From: Comamonadaceae bacterium
Lineage (GTDB): Bacteria; Pseudomonadota; Gammaproteobacteria; Burkholderiales; Burkholderiaceae_C
Reading direction: 5' to 3'
NCBI GenBank assembly: GCA_947443645.1
Contig: CANEXF010000001.1
Coordinates: forward strand, 124,001-188,000
Length of the DNA: 64,000 nucleotides
Part shown: piece after piece, positions 35,659-43,551 of the stretch
Layout of the letters: the number at the start of each line of letters is the position of its first letter
How positions within the stretch are numbered: the first letter of the stretch is position 1
The notes under the pieces: generated by a model
The model's database searches: none
Told to the model about the DNA's origin: nothing
What the model saw: the letters and a program-made list of their open reading frames with translations, nothing else
Program-made: the position numbers and the translations under genes

Positions 35659-36329
35659 AACCGTTTATGAATTGCCGCATGTCAAACCGGCTGGCCTTGT
35701 CCGTGTTGAGCGCGACCTTGCTGCTGGGCTCGCTCACGGCCTGCGTTCCGCTGGTCCTGGGCGGCGCGGCTGCCGGTGGCACGCTGATCGTCTCTGACCG
35801 CCGCACCTCGGGTGCGCAACTGGAAGACGAAGGCATAGAACTGCGCGGCGTCAGCCGCATTCGCAGCAATATCGGTGATCGCGCCCATGTCAACCTGACC
35901 AGCTACAACCGTCAGGTCTTGCTGACCGGCGAAGTGCCCAGCCTGCAGGACAAGCAGCTCATTGAGCAAATCGTTACGCGGGTTGAAAACGTCACCTCGG
36001 TGGTCAATGAACTCGCGGTGATGGGTAGCAGCTCGCTGACGCAGCGCTCGTCGGACGCCTTGATCACTGGCCGCGTCAAAGCCATGCTGGTCGACGCGCC
36101 AGACCTGTTTGCCAACTCCTTCAAGGTCGTCACCGAGCGCGGCACGGTCTACCTGATGGGCCGCGTGACCCAGCGCGAGGCCGACCGCGGCACCAACGTG
36201 GTTCGCTCCACGCCGGGCGTGCTGAAGGTCGTGCGCATCTTCGAGATCATCAGCGAGGAAGAGCTCAAGCGCTTGTTGCCAGAGCCCGCCAAGCCGCAGG
36301 CAGAAGCCCGCAAACCCGCCTCCAACTGA
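35655..36329 (+). CDS. BON-domain outer-membrane lipoprotein (DolP/YraP-like)
   Basis: 224 residues: signal peptide with lipobox LTAC (Cys30 region), then two BON domains ([26 protein letters not shown] and [35 protein letters not shown]). DolP supports outer-membrane integrity. Ribosome binding site AGGAGCC lies inside the gmhA end and the starts overlap, so it is translationally coupled to gmhA. A Pro/Lys-rich tail ends the protein. Confidence 0.9.
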   Translation: MKPFMNCRMSNRLALSVLSATLLLGSLTACVPLVLGGAAAGGTLIVSDRRTSGAQLEDEGIELRGVSRIRSNIGDRAHVNLTSYNRQVLLTGEVPSLQDKQLIEQIVTRVENVTSVVNELAVMGSSSLTQRSSDALITGRVKAMLVDAPDLFANSFKVVTERGTVYLMGRVTQREADRGTNVVRSTPGVLKVVRIFEIISEEELKRLLPEPAKPQAEARKPASN

Positions 36330-36335
36330 TTCCAG

Positions 36336-36367
36336 ACACTACAGGCCGCGCAAGCGGCCTGTAGTGT
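36336..36367. terminator. Perfect 14-bp stem terminator after the BON lipoprotein gene
   Basis: ACACTACAGGCCGC (36336-36349) pairs fully with 36354-36367 across a GCAA tetraloop, followed by TT on the plus strand. It lies between convergent genes and could stop transcription from both sides. Confidence 0.85.
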
Positions 36368-36381
36368 TTCAAGACACCAGC

Positions 36382-37296
36382 TTACTTCAGGCGTTTGATC
36401 AGGCTGGAGGTGTCCCAGCGTTGGCCGCCCATGGCCTGCACATCGGCGTAGAACTGGTCAACCAGCGCCGTGACTGGCAAGCGCGCACCGTTGCGCTTGG
36501 CCTCGTCCAGCACCAGACCCAGGTCTTTGCGCATCCAGTCGACGGCAAAACCAAAATTGAATTTGTCGGCGACCATGGTCTTGCCGCGGTTGTCGAGCTG
36601 CCAGCTTTGCGCTGCGCCCTGGCCAATCACGTCCAGCACCTGATAGACGTCCAGCCCGGCCTTTTGACCAAAGGCAACAGCTTCGCTCAAGGCCTGCACC
36701 AGCCCGGCAATGCAGATCTGGTTGACCATCTTGGTCAGCTGGCCCGCGCCGCTTGGGCCCATCAGCGTGAAGGCCTTTGAAAATGCCATGGCGGCTGGCT
36801 TGACCGCCTCGAAAGCCGCCGCATCGCCGCCACACATGACGGTCAGCGCGCCGTTTTGCGCGCCACCCTGACCGCCAGAAACAGGCGCATCGACAAAATT
36901 CAAGCCGGCTGCTTTGGCCGCCGCGTAAAGCTCGCGCGCCACGTCGGCCGACGCCGTGGTGTGGTCAACGAAGACCGCGCCGGGCTTCATGCCGGCAAAA
37001 GCGCCGTCAGGCCCGAGCACCACGCTGCGCAAGTCGTCGTCATTGCCAACGCAGCAAAACACGATGTCGGCGTCCCGAACTGCAGACTTTGGCGTCAAAG
37101 CGTGCGTAGCGCCCGAAAATTCTGCGCAGAACGCTATTGATTTGCTAGCGGTTCGGTTGTACACGCAGACCGGATAAGCGGCCGTGGACAGATGTCCCGC
37201 CATCGGGTAGCCCATCACGCCCAGGCCGAGAAAAGCAATTTTGGCGACTGGCTGGGAAGGTGATGTGGTGTAGGTTTTGGCGTGGATGCTGGACAT
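36382..37296 (-). CDS. 2-hydroxy-3-oxopropionate reductase / 3-hydroxyisobutyrate dehydrogenase family oxidoreductase
   Basis: 304-residue beta-hydroxyacid dehydrogenase. Rossmann motif FLGLGVMGYPMAGHL, substrate-binding DAPVSGGQGGAQNGALTVMCGG and the catalytic Lys region GAGQLTKMVNQI. Members reduce tartronate semialdehyde to glycerate or oxidise 3-hydroxyisobutyrate; which one applies cannot be told here. Residues about 49-63 (TASKSIAFCAEFSG region) are encoded by a degenerate dispersed-repeat copy inserted in frame between the Rossmann strands. ATG 37296. Confidence 0.85.
   Translation of the reverse strand: MSSIHAKTYTTSPSQPVAKIAFLGLGVMGYPMAGHLSTAAYPVCVYNRTASKSIAFCAEFSGATHALTPKSAVRDADIVFCCVGNDDDLRSVVLGPDGAFAGMKPGAVFVDHTTASADVARELYAAAKAAGLNFVDAPVSGGQGGAQNGALTVMCGGDAAAFEAVKPAAMAFSKAFTLMGPSGAGQLTKMVNQICIAGLVQALSEAVAFGQKAGLDVYQVLDVIGQGAAQSWQLDNRGKTMVADKFNFGFAVDWMRKDLGLVLDEAKRNGARLPVTALVDQFYADVQAMGGQRWDTSSLIKRLK
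37107..37153 (-). repeat. Degenerate dispersed ~55-bp repeat inside the reductase gene
   Basis: On the minus strand GCTAGCAAATCAATAGCG is followed by TTCTGCGCAG and GGGCGCTACG, resembling the repeat consensus with substitutions. It is in frame and uninterrupted by a stop. Confidence 0.45.
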
Positions 37297-37381
37297 GCTG
37301 TGTGGACCTCAAATGAGATTGGCCGCAAGCCCGCCCGAGCGCCCGGTGTTTCAGGAGCCCGGACCGGCAAAGCGCTATGGA

Positions 37382-38518
37382 TTAAACGATGGCGAAGTTT
37401 TCGGTGCCTGCCGCCAGATCGACAGATTTGGCGCGCTGCGAGTTTAGCTTGATTTGCAGGCGCAAGTCGTTGACCGAGTCGGCGTTGCGCAGCGCGTCTT
37501 CGTAGCTGATCTGGTTGGTCTCGAAAGCGTCGAACAGCGCCTGGTCAAAGGTTTGCATGCCCAGGTTGCGGCTTTTTTTCATGATCTCCTTGATCTCGGA
37601 GACATCGCCCTTGAAGATCAGGTCCGAGATCAGCGGCGTGTTGAGCATGATTTCGACCACAGCAGCGCGACCACGGCCATCCTGCTTTGGAACTAGTCGC
37701 TGCGACACCATGGCCTTGAGGTTGAGCGACAAGTCCATCAGCAGTTGCGCACGGCGCTCTTCGGGGAAGAAGTTGATCACGCGGTCCAGTGCCTGGTTGG
37801 CGCTGTTGGCATGCAGGGTGGCCATGCACAGATGGCCGGTTTCGGCGAACGCGATCGCATGCTCCATGGTTTCGCGGTCGCGAATCTCGCCCATCAGGAT
37901 CACATCCGGCGCCTGCCGCAGCGTGTTTTTCAGCGCCGCTTCCCAGCTGTCGGTGTCGAGTCCGACTTCGCGCTGCGTGATCACGCAGTTCTTGTGCGGA
38001 TGAACAAATTCGACGGGATCCTCAATCGTGATGATGTGGCCGAAGGACTGCTCGTTGCGCCAGTCAATCATCGCCGCGAGCGTGGTCGATTTGCCCGAGC
38101 CGGTTGAGCCGACCAGAATCGTCAGGCCACGTTTGGCCATCACGACTTCCTTGAGCACCTGCGGCACACCCAGGCCGTCTATCGTCGGTAGCACAGCCGG
38201 AATCACCCGCATCACCATGCCGACCTTGCCTTGCTGAATAAAGGCGTTGACCCGAAAGCGTCCTACGCCAGGCGGTGAAATCGCAAAGTTGCATTCCTTG
38301 GTGCGTTCGAACTCTGCCGCTTGCTTGTCGTTCATGATGGCGCGCGCAAGCGCCAGCGTGTGACCCGCATTGAGCGGTTGCGGCGAGACCTTGGTGACCT
38401 TGCCGTCGACTTTCATGGCCGGCGGGAAATCGCCCGTGATGAACAGATCGCTGCCGTTGCGGCTGACCATCAGCTTCAACAGATCGTTGATGAATTTACT
38501 GGCCTGGTCGCGCTCCAT
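37382..38518 (-). CDS. pilU: Type IV pilus retraction ATPase accessory protein PilU
   Basis: 378-residue PilT/VirB11-like ATPase. Walker A VGSTGSGKSTTLAAM, Asp box TIEDPVEFVH, Walker B ILMGEIRDRETM and His box GHLCMATLHANSANQ. The N-terminus SDLFITGDFPPAMKVDGK and the extra C-terminal tail (after AFETNQISYEDALRNADSVNDLRLQIK) distinguish PilU from PilT. It lies 158 bp downstream of pilT with a repeat in between. Confidence 0.94.
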   Translation of the reverse strand: MERDQASKFINDLLKLMVSRNGSDLFITGDFPPAMKVDGKVTKVSPQPLNAGHTLALARAIMNDKQAAEFERTKECNFAISPPGVGRFRVNAFIQQGKVGMVMRVIPAVLPTIDGLGVPQVLKEVVMAKRGLTILVGSTGSGKSTTLAAMIDWRNEQSFGHIITIEDPVEFVHPHKNCVITQREVGLDTDSWEAALKNTLRQAPDVILMGEIRDRETMEHAIAFAETGHLCMATLHANSANQALDRVINFFPEERRAQLLMDLSLNLKAMVSQRLVPKQDGRGRAAVVEIMLNTPLISDLIFKGDVSEIKEIMKKSRNLGMQTFDQALFDAFETNQISYEDALRNADSVNDLRLQIKLNSQRAKSVDLAAGTENFAIV

Positions 38519-38590
38519 ATGCGATTCCTTTCAAACAGCCTGCTGTCATGGCAGGTAATACAAAGTTAACTGCGAACGTGAGGGACAGTG

Positions 38591-38672
38591 TTTTTCCGCC
38601 GGGCCGCCCCAAGGAAAAATGCCCCCCCTCGGGGGGCAGCGAAGCACACGCAGTGGCGAGCGTGGGGGCGAC
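38591..38672. repeat. Dispersed G/C-rich repeat between pilT and pilU
   Basis: Contains CGCCCCAAGGAAAA, a CCCCCC/GGGGGG hairpin at 38621-38637 and CACACGCAGTGGCGAGCGTG followed by GGGG. It shares the core and orientation of the right half of the element before rpoN (23505-23573). It ends 4 bp before the pilT stop codon (complementary strand). Confidence 0.75.
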
Positions 38673-38676
38673 ATAT

Positions 38677-39720
38677 CTAGCCCGGGAAGTTCTCGGGAAT
38701 CTTGGCCTTGCCACGGGCTTCCGCGCTCGAGATCACGTTGCGCTTGACGAGGTCGGTCAGGTTCTGGTCCAGCGTCTGCATGCCCACGCTGTTGCCGGTC
38801 TGGATTGACGAATACATCTGTGCCACCTTGGCCTCGCGGATCAGGTTGCGGATGGCGCTGGTGCCCAGCATGATTTCGTGTGCTGCAACCCGGCCCTGGC
38901 CATCTTTGGTTTTGCACAGCGTCTGGGAAATCACCGCCTGCAGCGACTCCGACAGCATGGAGCGGATCATTTCCTTTTCTTCTGCCGGGAACACGTCAAT
39001 GATGCGGTCCACGGTCTTGGCGGCACTGGAGGTGTGCAGCGTGCCAAACACCAGGTGACCGGTTTCAGCGGCCGACATCGCCAGGCGTATGGTTTCAAGA
39101 TCGCGCATCTCGCCCACAAGAATCGCGTCCGGGTCCTCACGCAGTGCTGACTTGAGCGCGGCGTTGAAGCTCAGCGTGTGCGGGCCGACCTCACGCTGGT
39201 TGATCAGGCATTTCTTTGACTCGTGCACAAACTCGATAGGGTCTTCGACAGTGAGGATGTGGCCGTATTCGTTTTCATTGAGGTAGTTGACCATGGCGGC
39301 CAGCGTGGTCGATTTGCCCGAGCCGGTCGGGCCGGTGACCAGCACCATGCCGCGCGGCTTCATCGCCAGCTCGCCAAAGATTTTTGGTGCGTTGAGCTGC
39401 TCCAGCGTCAAGATTTTCGAGGGAATGGTCCGCAGTACCGCACCCGCGCCGCGGTTGTGGTTAAAGGCATTGACCCGAAAGCGCGCGAGGCCCTCGATTT
39501 CAAACGAAAAGTCGACCTCCAGAAATTCTTCGTAATTCTTGCGCTGTGAGTCGTTCATGATGTCGTACACCATGGCATGCACTTGCTTATGGTCCAGCGG
39601 GTCGACATTGATGCGGCGAACGTCTCCGTGCACGCGGATCATGGGTGGCAGGCCGGCGGATAAATGCAGGTCAGACGCCTTGTTTTTGACGCTGAATGCC
39701 AGCAATTGAGTAATGTCCAT
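38677..39720 (-). CDS. pilT: Type IV pilus retraction ATPase PilT
   Basis: 347-residue hexameric motor for pilus retraction. Walker A TGPTGSGKSTTLAAM, TVEDPIEFVH, Walker B AILVGEMRDLETI, His box TGHLVFGTLHTSSAAKT and the AIRNLIREAK C-terminal helix typical of PilT. N-terminus MDITQLLAFSVKNKASDLHL. Diverges from yggS across 65 bp. Confidence 0.96.
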   Translation of the reverse strand: MDITQLLAFSVKNKASDLHLSAGLPPMIRVHGDVRRINVDPLDHKQVHAMVYDIMNDSQRKNYEEFLEVDFSFEIEGLARFRVNAFNHNRGAGAVLRTIPSKILTLEQLNAPKIFGELAMKPRGMVLVTGPTGSGKSTTLAAMVNYLNENEYGHILTVEDPIEFVHESKKCLINQREVGPHTLSFNAALKSALREDPDAILVGEMRDLETIRLAMSAAETGHLVFGTLHTSSAAKTVDRIIDVFPAEEKEMIRSMLSESLQAVISQTLCKTKDGQGRVAAHEIMLGTSAIRNLIREAKVAQMYSSIQTGNSVGMQTLDQNLTDLVKRNVISSAEARGKAKIPENFPG

Positions 39721-39785
39721 CCGGAAGAATCCTTAAAATTTTACGGAGACCCGCAGAGGGTCGAATCTGCGCTTACAGTCGGATT

Positions 39786-40508
39786 ATGACTACGATTGTG
39801 CGCAACCTTGAGCTTGTACGTGACCGCATTGCAACCGCGTGTTTCAATGCCGGCCGCGACCCCGCAGGCGTACGCCTGCTGGCTGTTTCCAAGACTTTTG
39901 GCGCTGATGCCGTCATTCAGGCCATGCACGGCGGGCAACGCGCTTTTGGTGAAAACTACATTGCCGAGGGCGTGGAAAAAATTCTTGCTCTGCGGGCCTG
40001 GCAAGGCGGGCAAGCGGCGCAGCTGCAAACCCCGCTTGAGTGGCATTGCATTGGGCCGGTGCAAAGCAACAAGACCCGGCTCGTCGCAGAACACTTTGAC
40101 TGGGTTCAATCGGTGGACCGGCTCAAGATTGCCCAACGACTGAGCGAGCAACGACCGGTGCACTTGCCGCCGTTGCAGATATGCCTGCAGGTCAATGTCG
40201 ATGGCGGTGCCAACAAGTCCGGTCTGCAGCCGCACGAGGTTCAGGCGCTCGTCGCCGAAGTCGCAGGTCTGCCGCGCCTGCGTTTGCGTGGTCTGATGGC
40301 GATCCCCGAGCCGGCGGCCGACTTTGCCGATGCGTGTGCGCTGCATGCCAGGACCAAAGCCATTTTTGAGCAGCTCAACCAGTCCGGTGTCCTGCCCGAG
40401 CCCATGGATACGCTGTCCCTGGGGATGACGGCTGATCTTGAGGCCGCGATTCACGCCGGCAGCACCATGGTGCGCGTGGGTTCGGCTATTTTTGGTGGAC
40501 GCGCCTGA
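39786..40508 (+). CDS. yggS: YggS family pyridoxal-phosphate homeostasis protein
   Basis: 240-residue fold-type III PLP-binding protein without known catalytic activity that buffers PLP pools. PLP-lysine in LLAVSKTFG, then GENY, EWHCIGPVQSNKTRL and a C-terminal LSLGMTADLEAAIHAGSTMVRVGSAIFG. Position next to pilT is common in proteobacteria. Confidence 0.95.
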   Translation: MTTIVRNLELVRDRIATACFNAGRDPAGVRLLAVSKTFGADAVIQAMHGGQRAFGENYIAEGVEKILALRAWQGGQAAQLQTPLEWHCIGPVQSNKTRLVAEHFDWVQSVDRLKIAQRLSEQRPVHLPPLQICLQVNVDGGANKSGLQPHEVQALVAEVAGLPRLRLRGLMAIPEPAADFADACALHARTKAIFEQLNQSGVLPEPMDTLSLGMTADLEAAIHAGSTMVRVGSAIFGGRA

Positions 40509-40549
40509 GGCGGCCAATAGGTTCAGGGAATTCAAGCTAGCCTTTGTGA

Positions 40550-41683
40550 TCAGCGAACGAAACGTCCGCCGCGCCCGATGATGGTCAAGTCGGTAAAGCG
40601 CGAGCCCTCATGGTTTTTTGCGCTGTAGTGCACGGTAAAGCCGCCCATGTCGAAATCACGCAAGGATTCCAGCGCTGTGGTCAGACTTTCACGGCTCAGG
40701 TTTTTACCTGCTTTGCGCAGCGCTTCGGTGAACACCTTGGCGGCCAGAAAACCCTCCATGCTGGAAAAATCAAAATCGGTATGGCCCGAATCTCTCATGC
40801 GCTGTTGGTATTCGCGCACCACGCTTGAAGAGGGCGTCATGGGGAAGGGAACGACCTGGGAAATGGTCACGCCTGCACCCGCATCGCCCAGGGCGTCGGC
40901 CAGCGCCTGCGAGCCGACAAAACTCACATTGAAGAACTGGCCGGTGTAGCCCTTGGCGCGCGCTTCCTTGATCAGTGCCGCACATGACTTGTAGGCGCTA
41001 ATCTGAACCACCACTTCAGGCGCGGCCTTGAGAATCTCGTTGAGTTGAGCCGTGACGTCCAGACTGTTGCGTTCAACGGTCACGCTGGCGGCGGGTTTGA
41101 GCCCGCGTTTGTCGAGCGCCTGCTTCACGCCTTCAAGTCCGGCTTTGCCGTACGAGTCGTTCTGATAAAAGATCGCGATTTTCTTGATGCCCAGCGTGCT
41201 CAGGTGCTGAACAATACGCTCCGTCTCGTCGAAGTAGCTGGCGCGCACATGAAACAGGTTGCGGTTAAAGGGTTCGCGCAGTGCCTGTGCGCCGGTGAAC
41301 GGGCCAATCAGCGGTATCGCCGCCGCGTTGATGGCGGGCAAGGCTGCCAGTGTGGTTGGCGTACCTACCGAGCCAATCAAGGCAAATACCTTGTCCTCTT
41401 CAATCAAGCCCTTGACTGCCATAGCCGCCTTTTCTGGCTCGTAACCGTCGTCGCGTGACACCAGCGCGAGTTTGCGTCCGTGAATGCCGCCTTCTGCATT
41501 GACAGCATTGAACTGCGCGAGTATGCCCAGTTGCATGCGTTTGCCCAGCTCGGCAGCCGGGCCGGTTTGGGCGGCGAACTGGCCTACGCGGATTTCGCTG
41601 TCAGTCACACCCACAGCTGGGCCGGCATGAACGCCGGCAGAAAGCAGTATCGCAGCGCAACTGAGCCAGTGTTTGATGGTCAT
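40550..41683 (-). CDS. ABC transporter substrate-binding protein, branched-chain amino acid (LivK) type
   Basis: 377 residues with a signal peptide (MTIKHWLSCAAILLSAGVHA-G) and a type I periplasmic-binding fold: DSEIRVGQFAAQTGPAAELGKRMQLG, RDDGYEPEKAAMAVKGLIEEDKVFALIGSVGTPTT. No permease or ATPase gene lies beside it, so it is an orphan receptor here; Comamonadaceae have many. Ligand unknown. A tandem TTAGTAAC site lies about 63 bp upstream of the start. Confidence 0.88.
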   Translation of the reverse strand: MTIKHWLSCAAILLSAGVHAGPAVGVTDSEIRVGQFAAQTGPAAELGKRMQLGILAQFNAVNAEGGIHGRKLALVSRDDGYEPEKAAMAVKGLIEEDKVFALIGSVGTPTTLAALPAINAAAIPLIGPFTGAQALREPFNRNLFHVRASYFDETERIVQHLSTLGIKKIAIFYQNDSYGKAGLEGVKQALDKRGLKPAASVTVERNSLDVTAQLNEILKAAPEVVVQISAYKSCAALIKEARAKGYTGQFFNVSFVGSQALADALGDAGAGVTISQVVPFPMTPSSSVVREYQQRMRDSGHTDFDFSSMEGFLAAKVFTEALRKAGKNLSRESLTTALESLRDFDMGGFTVHYSAKNHEGSRFTDLTIIGRGGRFVR

Positions 41684-42102
41684 ATCGGTACTTTCTGAAT
41701 GTTTGGAGAGCGCACGAAAAGGCGCTTTTTTGCCATACCTAAATTTTAGTAACTAATTGTTAGTAACGTTATGTCAGTGCCGTTGGCTTGGCAACGTTTT
41801 TTGCCGCGCATACGTGGCCTTTGTCACGGAAGTGGGCCTAATCAAGGCGATTGCACCGCCGGTGACAGATTTCATGGCGCGGCTATCCAGTGGCCTTGTT
41901 GCCTGATGGCGTCAGACAGGCGCGCGGACCGATACGGATGCCAAACGTTAGCTGTAAGGTGATCGCGATGCCAATGAATCAATAGCGGCTGGAGCCTGTG
42001 ATGCTCAAGGTCAGCAATCCGGACCCGGTCGCTGAGGAAATTTTTTGCTCGGTGCTGCAAGTTTTGCGCTGGGGCAGTGGCGAACTCCGGACTGCCAAGG
42101 CC
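41684..42102. other. 419-bp intergenic region without a recognisable gene
   Basis: Apart from the tandem TTAGTAAC sites near the left edge I see nothing convincing. Short open frames on both strands have no recognisable domains or good start sites. A fragment AATCAATAGCGGCT near 41976 weakly resembles the dispersed repeat. Confidence 0.5.
41746..41767. promoter_or_regulatory. Tandem TTAGTAAC sites upstream of the LivK-type receptor gene
   Basis: TTAGTAAC occurs at 41746-41753 and again at 41760-41767 (14-bp period). The first continues as TTAGTAACTAA, a 5-1-5 palindrome, and the second as GTTAGTAAC, a 4-1-4 palindrome. Located about 63-84 bp upstream of the receptor start, it could be an operator; no cognate regulator is adjacent. 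Confidence 0.4.
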
Positions 42103-42405
42103 TTAGTCGCTCAGTTCAAAGTCGGCGTCGCCCATGTAACGGTCGGGGCCAAAAGCCGCCTGTGTCGCGGCCAGCTCCGCCGCCTCCCATTGCTCTGCCA
42201 GCACTTGCTCTTCGGGTGACAGCGGCCAGGGCCGCAGGTGTTCGCCATGGGTTTGCAGCAAGCGCAGGTAGGCCCGGTAAACCGGCATCACCAGGCTTGC
42301 ATCGCCCAGGCTGCTGTCAAGCGCGCTGCGAAAGCGCTGCGCCGCCTGCGCACGTTCGGCGTCGCTGACATCTTCGGCCGCAAAAATCTTCAGGGTGTAA
42401 CTCAT
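42103..42405 (-). CDS. Hypothetical protein, 100 residues
   Basis: Acidic, soluble, helical protein starting MSYTLKIFAAEDVSDAERAQ and ending DADFELSD. No family recognised. It follows lrgB by 39 bp on the same strand and may belong to the glcD-lrgA-lrgB transcript. Confidence 0.55.
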   Translation of the reverse strand: MSYTLKIFAAEDVSDAERAQAAQRFRSALDSSLGDASLVMPVYRAYLRLLQTHGEHLRPWPLSPEEQVLAEQWEAAELAATQAAFGPDRYMGDADFELSD

Positions 42406-42444
42406 GCGCGCGACTATATCGCCATCGTTTCTGGCTGACCCGGT

Positions 42445-43170
42445 TCAAAATAATTTGAAGGCTAGCGGCATCAGCAGCGAGGCCAGTACGACCTGCAGGC
42501 CTAGCGCCAGCCCGGCATAGGCGCCGGCATCGCTGTTGACCTGCATGGCGCGTGCCGCGCCTATGCCGTGTGCTGCGGTGCCAAGCGCGAAGCCGCGCGC
42601 CGCCCAGCCTGTGCCCTGGCTAGGGATGCGCAAGGCGTCAAACAGGTATTTCCCTGCCAGTGCGCCTACCAGGCCTGTCATGACAGCAAAGACAGCAGCG
42701 AGTGCCGGGATGCCACCGATTTTCTCGGCGATTCCCATGGCCACCGGGGCGGTGACCGACTTGGGCACCAATGACAGCATCACTTCTGTGGGCAGGCCAA
42801 GAGCCCAAGCCAGCAGCAGTGCCGAGCCACTCGCAGCGCTGCCTCCGGCCAGTGCCGCCAGCAGCAGTCGTCCCCAGCGAAGGCGCAGCGCATGCCGACG
42901 CAGCCACAGCGGCCAGGCCAATGCCACCACCGCCGGACCAAGCAGGAAATGAATAAACTGGGCGCCGGCAAAATAACTCGGATAAGGCACGCCAGTGGCC
43001 GTCAAGCCAGCGGCAAGAACCACCACCGTCCAGAGCACCGGATTGGCCCATGGTGCCTGATCCAGGCGCGCGTAAACGCTTTGTGCCAGCACGTAAACGA
43101 CCAGGGTTGCGCTCAAGCCAAACAGCGGCGTCGCTGACAGATAGACCCAGAGTTCGACGAATCTAGGCAT
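42445..43170 (-). CDS. lrgB: LrgB/CidB family membrane protein
   Basis: About 241 residues, many hydrophobic segments. The LrgB hallmarks are the SLVPKSVTAPVAMGIAEKIGG motif and HGIGAARAMQ. ATG 43170 (MPRFVELWVYL) overlaps the lrgA stop by 8 bp. Bacterial LrgAB were described as autolysis modulators and as pyruvate carriers; the plant homologue PLGG1 exports glycolate and glycerate from plastids. Next to glcD, glycolate transport is the likeliest role. Confidence 0.9.
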   Translation of the reverse strand: MPRFVELWVYLSATPLFGLSATLVVYVLAQSVYARLDQAPWANPVLWTVVVLAAGLTATGVPYPSYFAGAQFIHFLLGPAVVALAWPLWLRRHALRLRWGRLLLAALAGGSAASGSALLLAWALGLPTEVMLSLVPKSVTAPVAMGIAEKIGGIPALAAVFAVMTGLVGALAGKYLFDALRIPSQGTGWAARGFALGTAAHGIGAARAMQVNSDAGAYAGLALGLQVVLASLLMPLAFKLF

Positions 43171-43549
43171 GCCGGTCACCTGGAAGCGTGTCACCTTTGG
43201 CTGGCAGATTGGCACGGCGCTCCGGCAGGTGAAGGCACAGGACCGTCACCAGTAAACCGGCCAGCGTCGACACCACCACCACTGCCAGCATGCGTAAACC
43301 ATACTGGCTCACCAGTGACATGTGGGTCATCACGCCTACGCCAACAGGCACAAAAAGAAGCGACAGGTGCGACAGCAGAAAGTCGGCACACTGGCCAACC
43401 GGCTCGCGCACAATGCGCCAGTGCAGCACCGGCAGCAGCAGGATCATGCCGACGACGGGCCCCGGAAACGGCAAATGCAGGGCCCGCGCCAGCAGCTCAC
43501 CGATGGACTGAAGTGCCAGCAGCCAGGCTAGTCCGCGCAATGCTTGCAT
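43163..43549 (-). CDS. lrgA: LrgA/CidA family membrane protein
   Basis: 128 residues with four hydrophobic segments; LPFPGPVVGMILLLPVLH and the LLFVPVGVGVMTH motif are characteristic. Start lies 2 bp from the glcD stop and the end overlaps lrgB, so all three are one transcription unit. Probable partner of LrgB in a two-component carrier. Confidence 0.9.
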   Translation of the reverse strand: MQALRGLAWLLALQSIGELLARALHLPFPGPVVGMILLLPVLHWRIVREPVGQCADFLLSHLSLLFVPVGVGVMTHMSLVSQYGLRMLAVVVVSTLAGLLVTVLCLHLPERRANLPAKGDTLPGDRHA

Positions 43550-43551
43550 GC

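Noticed and set aside
35059..36329. Missing lpoA in the yra cluster as a deletion
   Set aside because: LpoA is, to my knowledge, a gammaproteobacterial protein, so its absence in a betaproteobacterium is expected.
41768..42102. Possible pseudogene in the gap before the small hypothetical gene
   Set aside because: Short translations in all frames show no recognisable protein fragment.
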